Source of the DNA: a gamma proteobacterium L18
GTDB taxonomy: Bacteria > Pseudomonadota > Gammaproteobacteria > Pseudomonadales > Pseudomonadaceae
Assembly: GCA_000497835.1 (NCBI GenBank)
Contig: KI547172.1
Location: forward strand, 148,844-212,843
Length of the DNA: 64,000 nucleotides
Direction: 5' to 3'
Below the pieces are notes generated by a model, which was not told where the DNA came from, did not search any database, and saw only the letters and a program-made list of their open reading frames with translations. Shown piece by piece: positions 1 through 7,395 of the stretch. The translations under genes and the position numbers were made by a program. Numbering within the stretch: the first letter of the stretch is position 1; each line of letters opens with the position of its first letter.

Positions 1-844
1 AGAAACCGTAGACGGTCTGCAGCACGGTAGGCGTCATCAGGATCACCACCACGATGCCGGCCGACAGCAGCCAGGTCAGCAGCATCGATACGGCGATGGC
101 GCCACGGTGGTCACGCAGCACGGCGCGCAACGGGACTTCATCGGCCAGCGCCTTGCGCTGTTGCAGCTCGGCGAACACCGGGGTTTCGTGCAACCAGCGG
201 CGCAGGTATACCGACATCAGGCCAAACACCCCGCCCAGCAGGAACGGGATGCGCCAGGCGTAGTCGGACACCTCGGTGACGCTGTACAAGCTGTTGATCA
301 GCGTCGCAACCAGGGAACCGAGCAGGATGCCCGCCGTCAAACCCGACGTCAGCGTGCCGCAGGCATAGCCTACGTGGCGCGCCGGCACGTGCTCGGACAC
401 GAATACCCAGGCGCCCGGCACTTCACCACCAATGGCAGCACCCTGGATCACGCGCATCAACAGCAGCAGGATCGGCGCCCACAGGCCGATCTGCGCGTAG
501 GTTGGCAGCAGGCCCATGATCAGCGTCGGCACGGCCATCATGAAGATGCTCAAGGTGAACATCTTCTTGCGGCCCAGCAGGTCGCCGAAGTGCGCCATGA
601 CGATGCCGCCCAGGGGGCGGGCCAGGTAGCCGGCGGCAAAGATGCCGAAGGTCTGCATCAGGCGCAGCCACTCGGGCATGTCGGCGGGAAAAAACAATTT
701 GCCGACCACGGTGGCAAAAAACACGAAAATAATGAAATCGTAGAACTCCAGCGCTCCACCCAGGGCGGAAAGCGACAAAGTCTTGTAGTCGTTGCGGGTC
801 AGGGGACGCGCCGGTTGCGCGTGACTGGAGGGCACGGAGGTCAT
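1..844 (-). CDS. MFS transporter, metabolite:H+ symporter (MHS) type, 3' part cut by window edge
   Basis: Reading the minus strand from the ATG at 842-844 gives 281 codons with no stop before the window edge, so the C-terminal part lies outside. The product begins MTSVPSSHAQ and shows the MHS hallmarks: an ALGGALEFYDF segment at the first transmembrane helix, a GDLLGRKK loop between helices 2 and 3, and an RVIQGAAIGGE helix. It should be an inner-membrane proton symporter for an organic acid or betaine-like solute; the substrate cannot be read. An AAGAGAAG stretch lies upstream of the ATG as a ribosome-binding site. The gene is divergent from the thioesterase at 1209 and is not obviously linked to it. 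Confidence 0.88.
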   Translation of the reverse strand, partial: MTSVPSSHAQPARPLTRNDYKTLSLSALGGALEFYDFIIFVFFATVVGKLFFPADMPEWLRLMQTFGIFAAGYLARPLGGIVMAHFGDLLGRKKMFTLSIFMMAVPTLIMGLLPTYAQIGLWAPILLLLMRVIQGAAIGGEVPGAWVFVSEHVPARHVGYACGTLTSGLTAGILLGSLVATLINSLYSVTEVSDYAWRIPFLLGGVFGLMSVYLRRWLHETPVFAELQQRKALADEVPLRAVLRDHRGAIAVSMLLTWLLSAGIVVVILMTPTVLQTVYGF

Positions 845-1208
845 GAGGTGGCTTCTCTTATAGGCATTACGGCAACCCTCACCAGGGCTGCTTGCGGCTT
901 GGCAGGTGGAGCACGATAGCAAATTGCTGGAAAAAGCACATGTTTAGTGATTTCCAGCCGATAAATGAGCCAGGACGGTCGTCGCTACAGATATCGCTCT
1001 ATATACTGCGCGTCTGTAGGAATTTTCTGTTTGTATACGGGGTGTTTGTGCGAAAACGTCGCTATATGCGTTAGCCGATTTCGCAGAGTTACCCTAATAG
1101 CGCCTCCCATGGCGAAAGCAGCGTAGTATTAGGCTGAATCGCTTTATTAAGGGGCGCATCGTATTACGCCAGCGCTATTGAGAGTTTTGGGTCAGAGGCA
1201 CCCCGAGC
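845..1208. other. Divergent intergenic region, MFS / thioesterase
   Basis: This is 364 bases without a convincing gene. It must hold the promoters of the leftward MFS gene and the rightward thioesterase. It is more AT-rich than its flanks. A TTGTATACGG sequence at 1031-1040 vaguely resembles operators of FCD-type GntR regulators, but no such regulator is adjacent. I see no clear sigma-70 pair, terminator or RNA. Confidence 0.4.
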
Positions 1209-1610
1209 ATGATTGAACTCGAACAAGAAGATCCTATTCCACAAGGCGATCTCGCCTTGCAGATAACCGCGCTACCGCGTGAAACCAACGGCTTCGGCGA
1301 TATCTTCGGCGGCTGGCTGGTATCCCAGATGGACTTGGCAGGCACCGCCATGGCCAGCAAAGTGGCCGGCGGTCGCGTGGCTACCGTCGCTATTGATCGC
1401 ATGGCATTTCTGGTGCCAGTTGCAGTAGGCGCGCAATTGTCTTTTTATACCCAGACCCTGGAAATCGGCCGTAGCTCGATCCAGATGATGGTCGAAGTAT
1501 GGAGCGACGATCCGCTGTCCAGCGAATGGCGCAAAGTCACCGAAGCGGTGTTCGTGTTCGTGGCCATCGATGGCAGCGGCCGCACCCGTTCGGTACCGCC
1601 GCGGCGCTGA
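1209..1610 (+). CDS. Acyl-CoA thioesterase, YciA-like hotdog protein
   Basis: A 133-residue single-domain hotdog protein. The NGFGDIFGGWLVSQMDLAG segment near residues 27-45 is the conserved YciA/ACOT motif with the catalytic Asp in GDIFGG, followed by the VATVAIDRMAFLVPV strand. It should hydrolyse short- to medium-chain acyl-CoA in the cytosol, releasing CoA. Length is normal for the family. The start ATG has only a weak Shine-Dalgarno (CACCCCGAGC). It is followed 68 bases later by the mutarotase gene on the same strand. A second, different hotdog thioesterase is encoded at 55135. Confidence 0.85.
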   Translation: MIELEQEDPIPQGDLALQITALPRETNGFGDIFGGWLVSQMDLAGTAMASKVAGGRVATVAIDRMAFLVPVAVGAQLSFYTQTLEIGRSSIQMMVEVWSDDPLSSEWRKVTEAVFVFVAIDGSGRTRSVPPRR

Positions 1611-1678
1611 GCATCGGCAAACTTGACGGCCGTTTCGGGGTCAACTGCATATCTATTGATAGGAAGCGAGAACTGCGC

Positions 1679-2578
1679 ATGTCTACCCCCCAGGTCGAGT
1701 CGGTCAAACTGGATGAACTGAACTGCTGGCGCATCAGCCACAGCGGTGCCGAACTGCTGGTTGCCCAACAGGGCGCGCAGATCCTCAGCTATCAACGCGA
1801 CGGCGAACAACCACTGATCTGGCTCAACGACCAGGCGGTGTTCAAGCATGGCACCCCCGTGCGTACCGGTGTGCCGGTGTGCTGGCCGTGGTTTGGCAAC
1901 TACGCGCGCAACCCACAAGCGGTGCAGGCCATGTACAAGGCCGAGTCCGCGCCGGCGCACGGCCTGGTCCGGGCCATGGACTGGCAACTGCATGGCATCG
2001 ACAGCGCCACCGATGACAACCTGCGCATCGATTTCACCCTGCCCGAGGCCGAAGGCAAATTGCCGGGCTGGCCGCACAAGGCGTCGCTGAAGTTGAGCAT
2101 CGTGCTGGGCGACCACTTGGGCGTGAGCCTCACCACCAGCAACCTGGGCGACGAGCCGATCACCATCAGCCAGGCGCTGCATAGCTACTTTGCCGTCAGT
2201 GACGTGCGCGATGTACACGTGGAAGGCGTGGCCAACCTCAAGTACATCGAGACCCTGGAAGACTGGCAGGTGCGCGAACAGGCCAATGAGCTGCGTTTCG
2301 CGGGCGAGACTGACCGTATCTATCAGCAGGTGCCGTCGCAACTGACCATCGTTGACCCGGCATGGAAGCGTCGCGTGCGCATCACCAGCAGCGGCTCCAA
2401 CGCAGCCGTTATCTGGAACCCGTGGATCGACCGCGCGGCGCAGCTCAGCGACATGGCCGACGATGGTTGGCAGCGCATGCTGTGCATCGAGACGGCCAAC
2501 GTGATGGATGATGTGGTGGTGTTGCTGCCAGGCGCCGAGCATACGCTGGGCTTCACCCTGGTCAGCGAAGCGCTTTGA
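1679..2578 (+). CDS. D-hexose-6-phosphate mutarotase (YeaD-like aldose 1-epimerase family)
   Basis: A 299-residue protein of the glucose-6-phosphate 1-epimerase branch of the aldose-epimerase superfamily. Conserved features include GTPVRTGVPVCWPWFG, HGLVRAMDW, the histidine-bearing LHSYFAVSDVRDVHVEG region and the C-terminal VIWNPW. It interconverts alpha and beta anomers of hexose 6-phosphates in the cytosol. The ORF is open further upstream, but the ATG at 1679 is preferred because AGGAAG sits at 1661-1666 and family members begin about here. Confidence 0.88.
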   Translation: MSTPQVESVKLDELNCWRISHSGAELLVAQQGAQILSYQRDGEQPLIWLNDQAVFKHGTPVRTGVPVCWPWFGNYARNPQAVQAMYKAESAPAHGLVRAMDWQLHGIDSATDDNLRIDFTLPEAEGKLPGWPHKASLKLSIVLGDHLGVSLTTSNLGDEPITISQALHSYFAVSDVRDVHVEGVANLKYIETLEDWQVREQANELRFAGETDRIYQQVPSQLTIVDPAWKRRVRITSSGSNAAVIWNPWIDRAAQLSDMADDGWQRMLCIETANVMDDVVVLLPGAEHTLGFTLVSEAL

Positions 2579-2590
2579 ACTGATCCGCAG

Positions 2591-2660
2591 ACGCCATCGC
2601 GACTAAAGTCGGCTCCTGCGCAGCGCATGGTAGGAGCCGGCCTCGGCCGCGATGCAGTCG
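2591..2660. repeat. REP hairpin (TAGGAGCCGGC type)
   Basis: Imperfect palindrome pairing the segment around 2595-2617 with 2631-2654 (TAGGAGCCGGCCTCGGCC arm). It lies between the convergent mutarotase and DUF3299 genes, the usual place for a Pseudomonas REP. The same arm recurs at about 5536 and at 55628-55707. Confidence 0.75.
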
Positions 2661-2675
2661 ACGCGAACGATGCCC

Positions 2676-3215
2676 TTACAGATCAGCCTCAACCACCACC
2701 CGCACCTTCGACGCATCCATCGCGTACGCCGCATCGGCCATGTCGTTGCTGACCTTCTCGATTTTCAACGTCCCGATCGCCCACAGCGGCGTGTAGATGT
2801 CATCCAGCTTCAAGCCCTTGGGGTAGCGAATCAGGATCATCTGGTTGGGCGGCGGTGGCGGCACATGGATGCAGGCGCCCGGGTACGGCACCAGGAAGAA
2901 CGACGTGGCCCGCCCCTTGGCGTCAGTCTCGAGCGGCACGGGATACCCCCCGATACGGATGTTCTTGCCATCCATCTCAGGCACGGTCTTGGTCGAATAC
3001 ATCACCGCCGGCAGCCCCTTGCTTTGCTTCAGGCCGCCCTTGTGGGTGAAGTTGCCGTCGCCCTCAGGGGTGTTGTGGGTAATTTCCGGCATGGCTTCCA
3101 GGGCCTTCTGATCCGACTTGGGCATCAGCGACAGCCAATCGGTCTCCGGAAGTTTTTCGGCGGCGTGAACAAGGCCGCTGCAGACGAATAAGGTGGCAAG
3201 AAGAATACGGCGCAT
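2676..3215 (-). CDS. DUF3299 family exported protein
   Basis: The product (179 residues from MRRILLATLF) has a short signal peptide ending near VHA-AE, then a domain with KGLPAVMYSTKTVPEMDGKNIRIGGYPVPLE and FFLVPYPGACIHVPPPPPNQMILIRYPKG, which I recognise as the DUF3299 pattern. Function is unknown; the protein is predicted to be periplasmic. The start at 3215 is chosen over an in-frame ATG five codons upstream because CGAGG precedes it and the signal peptide then begins at the charged MRR. Confidence 0.75.
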   Translation of the reverse strand: MRRILLATLFVCSGLVHAAEKLPETDWLSLMPKSDQKALEAMPEITHNTPEGDGNFTHKGGLKQSKGLPAVMYSTKTVPEMDGKNIRIGGYPVPLETDAKGRATSFFLVPYPGACIHVPPPPPNQMILIRYPKGLKLDDIYTPLWAIGTLKIEKVSNDMADAAYAMDASKVRVVVEADL

Positions 3216-3250
3216 GAAGGGCCTCGACACAAAATGAGTCGGGCATTCTA

Positions 3251-3278
3251 GCCCTCTCTGCGCGCCAGCAGAGAGGGC
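3251..3278. terminator. Perfect 11-bp inverted repeat, possible terminator of the GlsB-like gene
   Basis: Arms GCCCTCTCTGC (3251-3261) and GCAGAGAGGGC (3268-3278) with a 6-nt loop. It lies downstream of the leftward GlsB-like gene and upstream of the DUF3299 start. There is no T-run on the minus strand, so the terminator role is only probable. Confidence 0.5.
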
Positions 3279-3291
3279 CGTTTGGCGAATG

Positions 3292-3540
3292 TCAGTCGTT
3301 TTTTTTGATCATGCCGTACAGCACCAGCAAGATGATCGCGCCTACCAGCGCGCCGAGGAAACCGGCGCCCTGGCCAGCCTGATAGATGCCCAACGCCTGG
3401 CCACCATAGGTCGCCGCCAGCGAACCACCGATACCCAGCAGGATAGTCATGATCCAGCCCATGCTGTCGTCGCCAGGTTTGAGGAAACGCGCCAGCAAGC
3501 CAACGATCAGGCCGATGAAGATGGTGCCGATAATGCCCAT
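3292..3540 (-). CDS. GlsB/YeaQ/YmgE family small membrane protein
   Basis: An 82-residue, glycine-rich, almost entirely hydrophobic protein (MGIIGTIFIGLIVGLLARFLKPG...) with three predicted membrane segments, typical of the transglycosylase-associated (GlsB/YeaQ) family. It probably sits in the inner membrane; members are often stress-induced and have no proven enzyme activity. The start at 3540 follows AGAGGG, so the eight-codon upstream extension is not used. Confidence 0.85.
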   Translation of the reverse strand: MGIIGTIFIGLIVGLLARFLKPGDDSMGWIMTILLGIGGSLAATYGGQALGIYQAGQGAGFLGALVGAIILLVLYGMIKKND

Positions 3541-3631
3541 GTGAAACCCTCTGATTGACTGCATTAGCCAAAGCCTAGTTGCGCTTTGGCTTCCTGCAAT
3601 CAGAGGGCTTGCCGGGGAAGATGGTTCCCTG

Positions 3632-4714
3632 TCAGGCGCCGATCAAGGCTTCGACGGCCTTGATCTGCTGCTGCAGGGTGGCCATGTCGGCGCTGCGTAG
3701 AGTGGCATGGCCAACCTTGCGGCCTGCCTTGAATGCCTTGCCGTAATGGTGCAGGTGGCAGTCGTCAATGGCGATGACCTTATCCACCGGCGGTACTTCG
3801 CCGATGAAGTTGAGCATGGCGCTTTCGCCGACCTTGGCGGTCGAACCCAGCGGCAGGCCGGCCACGGCACGCAGGTGGTTCTCGAACTGGCTGCACTCGG
3901 CGCCTTCGATGGTCCAGTGCCCGGAGTTGTGCACGCGCGGGGCGATTTCGTTGGCCTTCAGGCCACCGTCGACTTCAAAGAACTCGAACGCCAGCACGCC
4001 CACGTAATCCAGGTGCTTGAGCACACGGCCCGCGTAATCTTCGGCCAGGGCCTGCAGCGGGTGGTCGGTACTGGCCACGGACAGGCGCAAAATGCCGCTG
4101 TCGTGGGTGTTGTGCACCAGCGGGTAGAAGCGCGTTTCGCCGTCGCGGGCGCGCACGGCAATCAGCGACACTTCGCCAGTGAACGGCACAAAGCCTTCCA
4201 GCAGGCACGGCACGCTGCCCAGCTCGGCGAACGTACCTTCCACGTCAGCCTGGCTGCGCAGCACTTTCTGACCCTTGCCGTCATAACCCAGGGTGCGGGT
4301 TTTCAACACGGCGGGCAGGCCGATGCTGGCCACGGCCGCGTCCAGGTCGGCTTGCGACTGGATGTCGGCGAACGTGGGGGTAGGCACGCCCAGGTCCTTG
4401 AACATGCTTTTCTCGAACCAGCGGTCGCGAGCGATGCGCAGGGCATTGGCGCTCGGGTACACCGGCACGAACTGCGACAGGAAGGCAACGGTCTCAGCCG
4501 GCACGCTTTCGAATTCGAAAGTCACCAGGTCGACTTCGTCGGCCAGTTGGCGCAGGTGGTCCTGGTCGCCGTAGTCAGCACGCAGGTGCTCGCCCAGGGG
4601 CGCGGCACAGGCGTCTGGCGCCGGGTCCAGGAATGCGAAGTTCATACCCAGCGGGGTACCCGCCAGGGCCAACATGCGGCCCAGCTGGCCGCCACCGATA
4701 ACACCGATCTTCAT
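3632..4714 (-). CDS. purK: 5-(carboxyamino)imidazole ribonucleotide synthase PurK
   Basis: A 360-residue ATP-grasp enzyme. The N-terminus MKIGVIGGGQLGRM, the ATP-grasp stretch LKTRTLGYDGKGQ, and the metal and substrate site NEIAPRVHNSGHWT are diagnostic. It carboxylates AIR with ATP and bicarbonate to N5-CAIR in de novo purine synthesis. It lies nine bases downstream of purE on the same strand, so the two form the usual purEK operon. Confidence 0.97.
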   Translation of the reverse strand: MKIGVIGGGQLGRMLALAGTPLGMNFAFLDPAPDACAAPLGEHLRADYGDQDHLRQLADEVDLVTFEFESVPAETVAFLSQFVPVYPSANALRIARDRWFEKSMFKDLGVPTPTFADIQSQADLDAAVASIGLPAVLKTRTLGYDGKGQKVLRSQADVEGTFAELGSVPCLLEGFVPFTGEVSLIAVRARDGETRFYPLVHNTHDSGILRLSVASTDHPLQALAEDYAGRVLKHLDYVGVLAFEFFEVDGGLKANEIAPRVHNSGHWTIEGAECSQFENHLRAVAGLPLGSTAKVGESAMLNFIGEVPPVDKVIAIDDCHLHHYGKAFKAGRKVGHATLRSADMATLQQQIKAVEALIGA

Positions 4715-4723
4715 GAAAGAGCC

Positions 4724-5215
4724 TCAGGCCTGACGCGGGTCTGGATTTTCCAGCACGCTGTCTGTCTGTTCAGTGCGGAATTGCTTGAGCACGGCGTGGA
4801 ATTGCGGGTGCTTGGCGCCCAGGATGCTGGCCGACAGCAATGCAGCGTTGATCGCACCAGCCTTGCCGATGGCCAGGGTGGCGACCGGAACACCGGCCGG
4901 CATCTGCACGATCGACAGCAGCGAGTCGACGCCCGAGAGCATGGAGGACTGCACCGGCACGCCCAGCACCGGCAGGTGAGTCTTGGCCGCGCACATGCCT
5001 GGCAGGTGGGCAGCGCCACCGGCACCGGCGATGATCACTTCGATTCCGCGGCTTTCCGCTTCCTCGGCATACTGGAACAGCAGGTCGGGCGTACGGTGGG
5101 CCGAAACCACGGTGACTTCGTACGGAATACCGAGCTTGTCCAGCATATCGGCGGTGTGGCTAAGGGTGGACCAATCGGACTTGGAGCCCATGATCACGCC
5201 AACCAGTGCACTCAT
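4724..5215 (-). CDS. purE: N5-carboxyaminoimidazole ribonucleotide mutase PurE
   Basis: A 163-residue class I PurE: VGVIMGSKSDW at the N-terminus, the catalytic SAHRTP near residue 45, and the GAGGAAHLPGM and LGVPVQSS loops. It converts N5-CAIR, made by PurK, to CAIR. The frame is open upstream, but the start at 5215 (MSALVGVIMG) is set by family length and by AGAGGCTCG just upstream. The leader contains a strong terminator-like hairpin (5253-5293), described separately. Confidence 0.97.
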   Translation of the reverse strand: MSALVGVIMGSKSDWSTLSHTADMLDKLGIPYEVTVVSAHRTPDLLFQYAEEAESRGIEVIIAGAGGAAHLPGMCAAKTHLPVLGVPVQSSMLSGVDSLLSIVQMPAGVPVATLAIGKAGAINAALLSASILGAKHPQFHAVLKQFRTEQTDSVLENPDPRQA

Positions 5216-5252
5216 CGTCGAGCCTCTTCTCTTGGGCGCCCGCAGGCGCGTC

Positions 5253-5293
5253 AAAAAACAACAAGCCACGCAGGAAACCCGGCGTGGCTTGTT
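5253..5293 (-). terminator. Intrinsic-terminator-like hairpin in the purE leader (possible attenuator)
   Basis: On the minus strand a perfect 12-bp stem (AACAAGCCACGC pairing with GCGTGGCTTGTT; plus-strand 5260-5271 and 5282-5293) is followed by GTTTTTTGA. It ends about 38 bases before the purE ATG. A TATACT at 5333-5338 (minus strand) is a plausible -10 element upstream, so the hairpin would lie inside the purE leader RNA. It may instead simply terminate read-through from the genes at 5604-6196. Confidence 0.6.
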
Positions 5294-5442
5294 ATACGAA
5301 TTATGGCCGGTAAAACCGACCGAAGGCCGCGCAGTATACCGCAAAGAACGTGGATAAATAGACCTTCTATCAGCGCTGAAAACAGCGGTTTTACTGACTT
5401 TCAAGTCAACGCGCGCCCCCCCCCCTGTCGCCTACATTTTTC

Positions 5443-5586
5443 TGTGGGAGCGGGTTCTACCCGCGAACAGGGCACCGCGGGCTTTCTGACTCACCGCGGT
5501 GTGCTTTTCGTGGGCAGAGCCCACTCCCACAAGAAGGCTGGCTCCTACCCCGCACGGCGTAGGAGCCGACTTTAGTCGCGATGCAG
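5443..5586. repeat. Two adjacent REP hairpins upstream of purE
   Basis: The first pairs GTGGGAGCGGGTTCTACCCG (from 5444) with a GGGCAGAGCCCACTCCCAC arm ending near 5530. The second pairs GGCTCCTAC with GTAGGAGCC around 5540-5575, continuing into TTTAGTCGCGATGCAG. A run of ten C residues (5416-5425) lies just to the left. Confidence 0.7.
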
Positions 5587-5603
5587 ACGGCGCGGTTTTG
5601 CGG

Positions 5604-5774
5604 TCAGGTGTTGCGTTTGAGCTGGCGGCGCAGTCTCAGGTTATCTGCTGCCAGTAGCAGCAACGCAAGGAGGTTCAGGATTGCGAAGCCATCGGCGCCT
5701 GCGAAATGCCAGAACGCCCACGCCACGAGCGCTACAGCCAGGGCGGTGATCAACAGCAGCAAGGAATCCTTCAT
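5604..5774 (-). CDS. Hypothetical 56-residue membrane protein
   Basis: The product (MKDSLLLLITALAVALVAWA...) has two hydrophobic segments, about residues 4-21 and 27-42, and a basic tail (RLRRQLKRNT). It is therefore likely an inner-membrane hairpin protein. The start codon overlaps the stop of the upstream gene (ATGA at 5771-5774), implying translational coupling. I do not recognise the family. Its size and coupling to the protein encoded at 5771-6196 would suit an accessory or immunity partner, but that is inference. Confidence 0.6.
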   Translation of the reverse strand: MKDSLLLLITALAVALVAWAFWHFAGADGFAILNLLALLLLAADNLRLRRQLKRNT

Positions 5775-6196
5775 ACAAACCCCTTGGCATAGAGGTAGTG
5801 GCGCCTGCCCTGCACTTGAGGCTGGTAGATGCCTGGATGTTTGGCCAAGCTGGCAGTCAGCCAACCGCGCTGCAGGTTATTGTCTCGGGCCGACGCCAAT
5901 ACGTCGGCAAGTGACAGGCCTCCCGAAAGGCTACGGCCAGTCGCCACGGCGATACTGCCAATGACCGCACCTACGTAAAAGGCCGCTGAGCAGGCGCCAA
6001 TCACCGCGAGTTTTTCCAGCCGGGTGCCTGCTGTTATCAACTCCCCCACCGTGACCGTCTTGCCGAATTTATCAATCTGGGTAAGCAGAGTCGTCGCGGT
6101 AGCCACTGCCGTCGTTACATTACCGAATAGCGACTCGGGCGCTGGCAGCCCCAAGCCTTCCATATTCTCTTTGAAATAATCATAAAAGCTGGGCAT
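5771..6196 (-). CDS. Hypothetical protein with a glycine/alanine-rich hydrophobic core
   Basis: A 141-residue protein, unrecognised. The N-terminus is MPSFYDYFKENMEGLGLPAPESLFGN with no signal peptide. Residues about 20-42 are Thr/Ala-rich, and residues about 66-92 form a hydrophobic Gly/Ala-rich stretch (GACSAAFYVGAVIGSIAVATG), followed by a polar tail rich in Arg and Tyr. AAAGGATG upstream of the ATG supports the start. It forms a two-gene unit with the overlapping small membrane protein. A buried hydrophobic hairpin flanked by polar ends is also seen in some pore-forming toxins, but no homology is claimed. Confidence 0.65.
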   Translation of the reverse strand: MPSFYDYFKENMEGLGLPAPESLFGNVTTAVATATTLLTQIDKFGKTVTVGELITAGTRLEKLAVIGACSAAFYVGAVIGSIAVATGRSLSGGLSLADVLASARDNNLQRGWLTASLAKHPGIYQPQVQGRRHYLYAKGFV

Positions 6197-6284
6197 TCAT
6201 TCATCCTTTAAAGCCTGCCTGGTGCAGGCAATCCATTTGACCCGCAAGCCTAAGGGACTGAAGTTCAAACCTCAACCGCCCACC

Positions 6285-6320
6285 CCCTGTAGCCGCAGCC
6301 TGGCGGCAGCGGCTACAGGG
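6285..6320. repeat. 12-bp perfect inverted repeat (CCCTGTAGCCGC arms)
   Basis: CCCTGTAGCCGC at 6285-6296 pairs with GCGGCTACAGGG at 6309-6320 across a 12-nt loop. It overlaps the last codons of the LysR gene. The GTAGCCGCTGCCG family of arms recurs at 33359-33452, 40190-40223 and 61275-61370. Confidence 0.7.
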
Positions 6321-7227
6321 CGGGAGTGCCCGCCGCCCCGCCTTCCAGCTTGCGCCACAACAGCCGCACGTTGGCCTTGCGCACCAGCGCGCATCTATAC
6401 AGCCGAATCTCCAGCGGTACATGCCACTGCGGCCCCCCGCACACCACCAGCTCGCCGCGCTTGAGCTCGGCCTTGGCGCTCAGGTGCGGCACCCAGGCGA
6501 TGCCCAGGCCTTCCAGCGCCATACTTTTGAGGCTATCGGCCATGGCCGTTTCATACACCGTGGTGTAGCGCAGGTTGCGCTGCCTTAATAGCAAGTTGAC
6601 CGAGCGCCCCAGAAAGGCGCCGGTGCTGTAGCCCAATAACGGAAAGCTGATGTCGTGCTCAAGGTCGTACAGCGGCTTGCCGTCGGGTCCTGCCGCGCAC
6701 ACCGGGATCATCTCGGTATGGCCCAAGTGCAGCGATGGGAAGATTTCGGCGTCCATCTGCAACGCGGCGTCCGGGTCATAGAAGGCCAGCATCAGGTCGC
6801 AGCCACCTTCACGCAGCGCATGCACCGCGTCGCCAACGTTGGTGGCCACCAGCCGGGTGGCGATGTTCAAACCTTCATTGCGCAACTGCGCAATCCAGTG
6901 CGGGAAGAAGCCCAGCGCCAGCGAGTGGGCTGCCGCCACCTGCATGACCTCGCCCTGCCCGCCTTCCAAGTGATGCAAATGACGCAACACTTCACCCAAC
7001 TGTTCCACCACGGTTCTCGCCGTGACCAGGAACAACTGCCCCGCCGCCGTCAGCTCGATGGGCGTGCGCGAACGGTTGACCAGTTGCAGGCCAAGGGCGG
7101 CCTCCAGGCTGCGGATCCTGCGGCTGAACGCGGGCTGGGTGACAAATCGGCGCTCGGCGGCCTGGGAAAAGCTGCGGGTGGCGGCCAGGGCGCTGAAATC
7201 CTCCAGCCATTTACTCTCAAGATTCAT
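6313..7227 (-). CDS. LysR-family transcriptional regulator, divergent from aspA
   Basis: A 304-residue LTTR. The N-terminal winged HTH is MNLESKWLEDFSALAATRSFSQAAERRFVTQPAFSRRIRSLE; the remainder is a periplasmic-binding-like effector domain. It is transcribed divergently from aspA with 168 bases between the start codons, the standard LTTR-target arrangement, so it probably controls aspartase or dicarboxylate/amino-acid use. In that gap TAGCATTGGC occurs twice (7313-7322 and 7342-7351). The start at 7227 is preferred over an in-frame ATG seven codons upstream by family alignment. Confidence 0.9.
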   Translation of the reverse strand: MNLESKWLEDFSALAATRSFSQAAERRFVTQPAFSRRIRSLEAALGLQLVNRSRTPIELTAAGQLFLVTARTVVEQLGEVLRHLHHLEGGQGEVMQVAAAHSLALGFFPHWIAQLRNEGLNIATRLVATNVGDAVHALREGGCDLMLAFYDPDAALQMDAEIFPSLHLGHTEMIPVCAAGPDGKPLYDLEHDISFPLLGYSTGAFLGRSVNLLLRQRNLRYTTVYETAMADSLKSMALEGLGIAWVPHLSAKAELKRGELVVCGGPQWHVPLEIRLYRCALVRKANVRLLWRKLEGGAAGTPAL

Positions 7228-7312
7228 CCGCGACCTCCCGGGCGCCATACGTTTTCGAAGACTGATGCGTCACACGACCTATTATGCCGTTTATGCATAG
7301 GGCAGTGTCTAA

Positions 7313-7351
7313 TAGCATTGGCCGACGATTGGCCACAAGCCTAGCATTGGC
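7313..7351. promoter_or_regulatory. Direct repeat in the LysR/aspA intergenic region
   Basis: TAGCATTGGC is repeated exactly at 7313-7322 and 7342-7351, 29 bases apart, about 45-85 bases upstream of aspA. This is a plausible regulator-binding region, but the factor is not shown by sequence alone. Confidence 0.35.
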
Positions 7352-7395
7352 AGCGTTCCGGCACATGCCGGGTCCACATTGAGATTATCTCTATC

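Noticed and set aside
107..919. Open frame of 270 codons at the left edge
   Set aside because: It is antisense to the MFS transporter gene, which has clear family motifs; the composition is shadow-like.
1031..1040. FCD-type GntR operator (TTGTATACGG)
   Set aside because: Only a half-matching palindrome and no regulator gene nearby.
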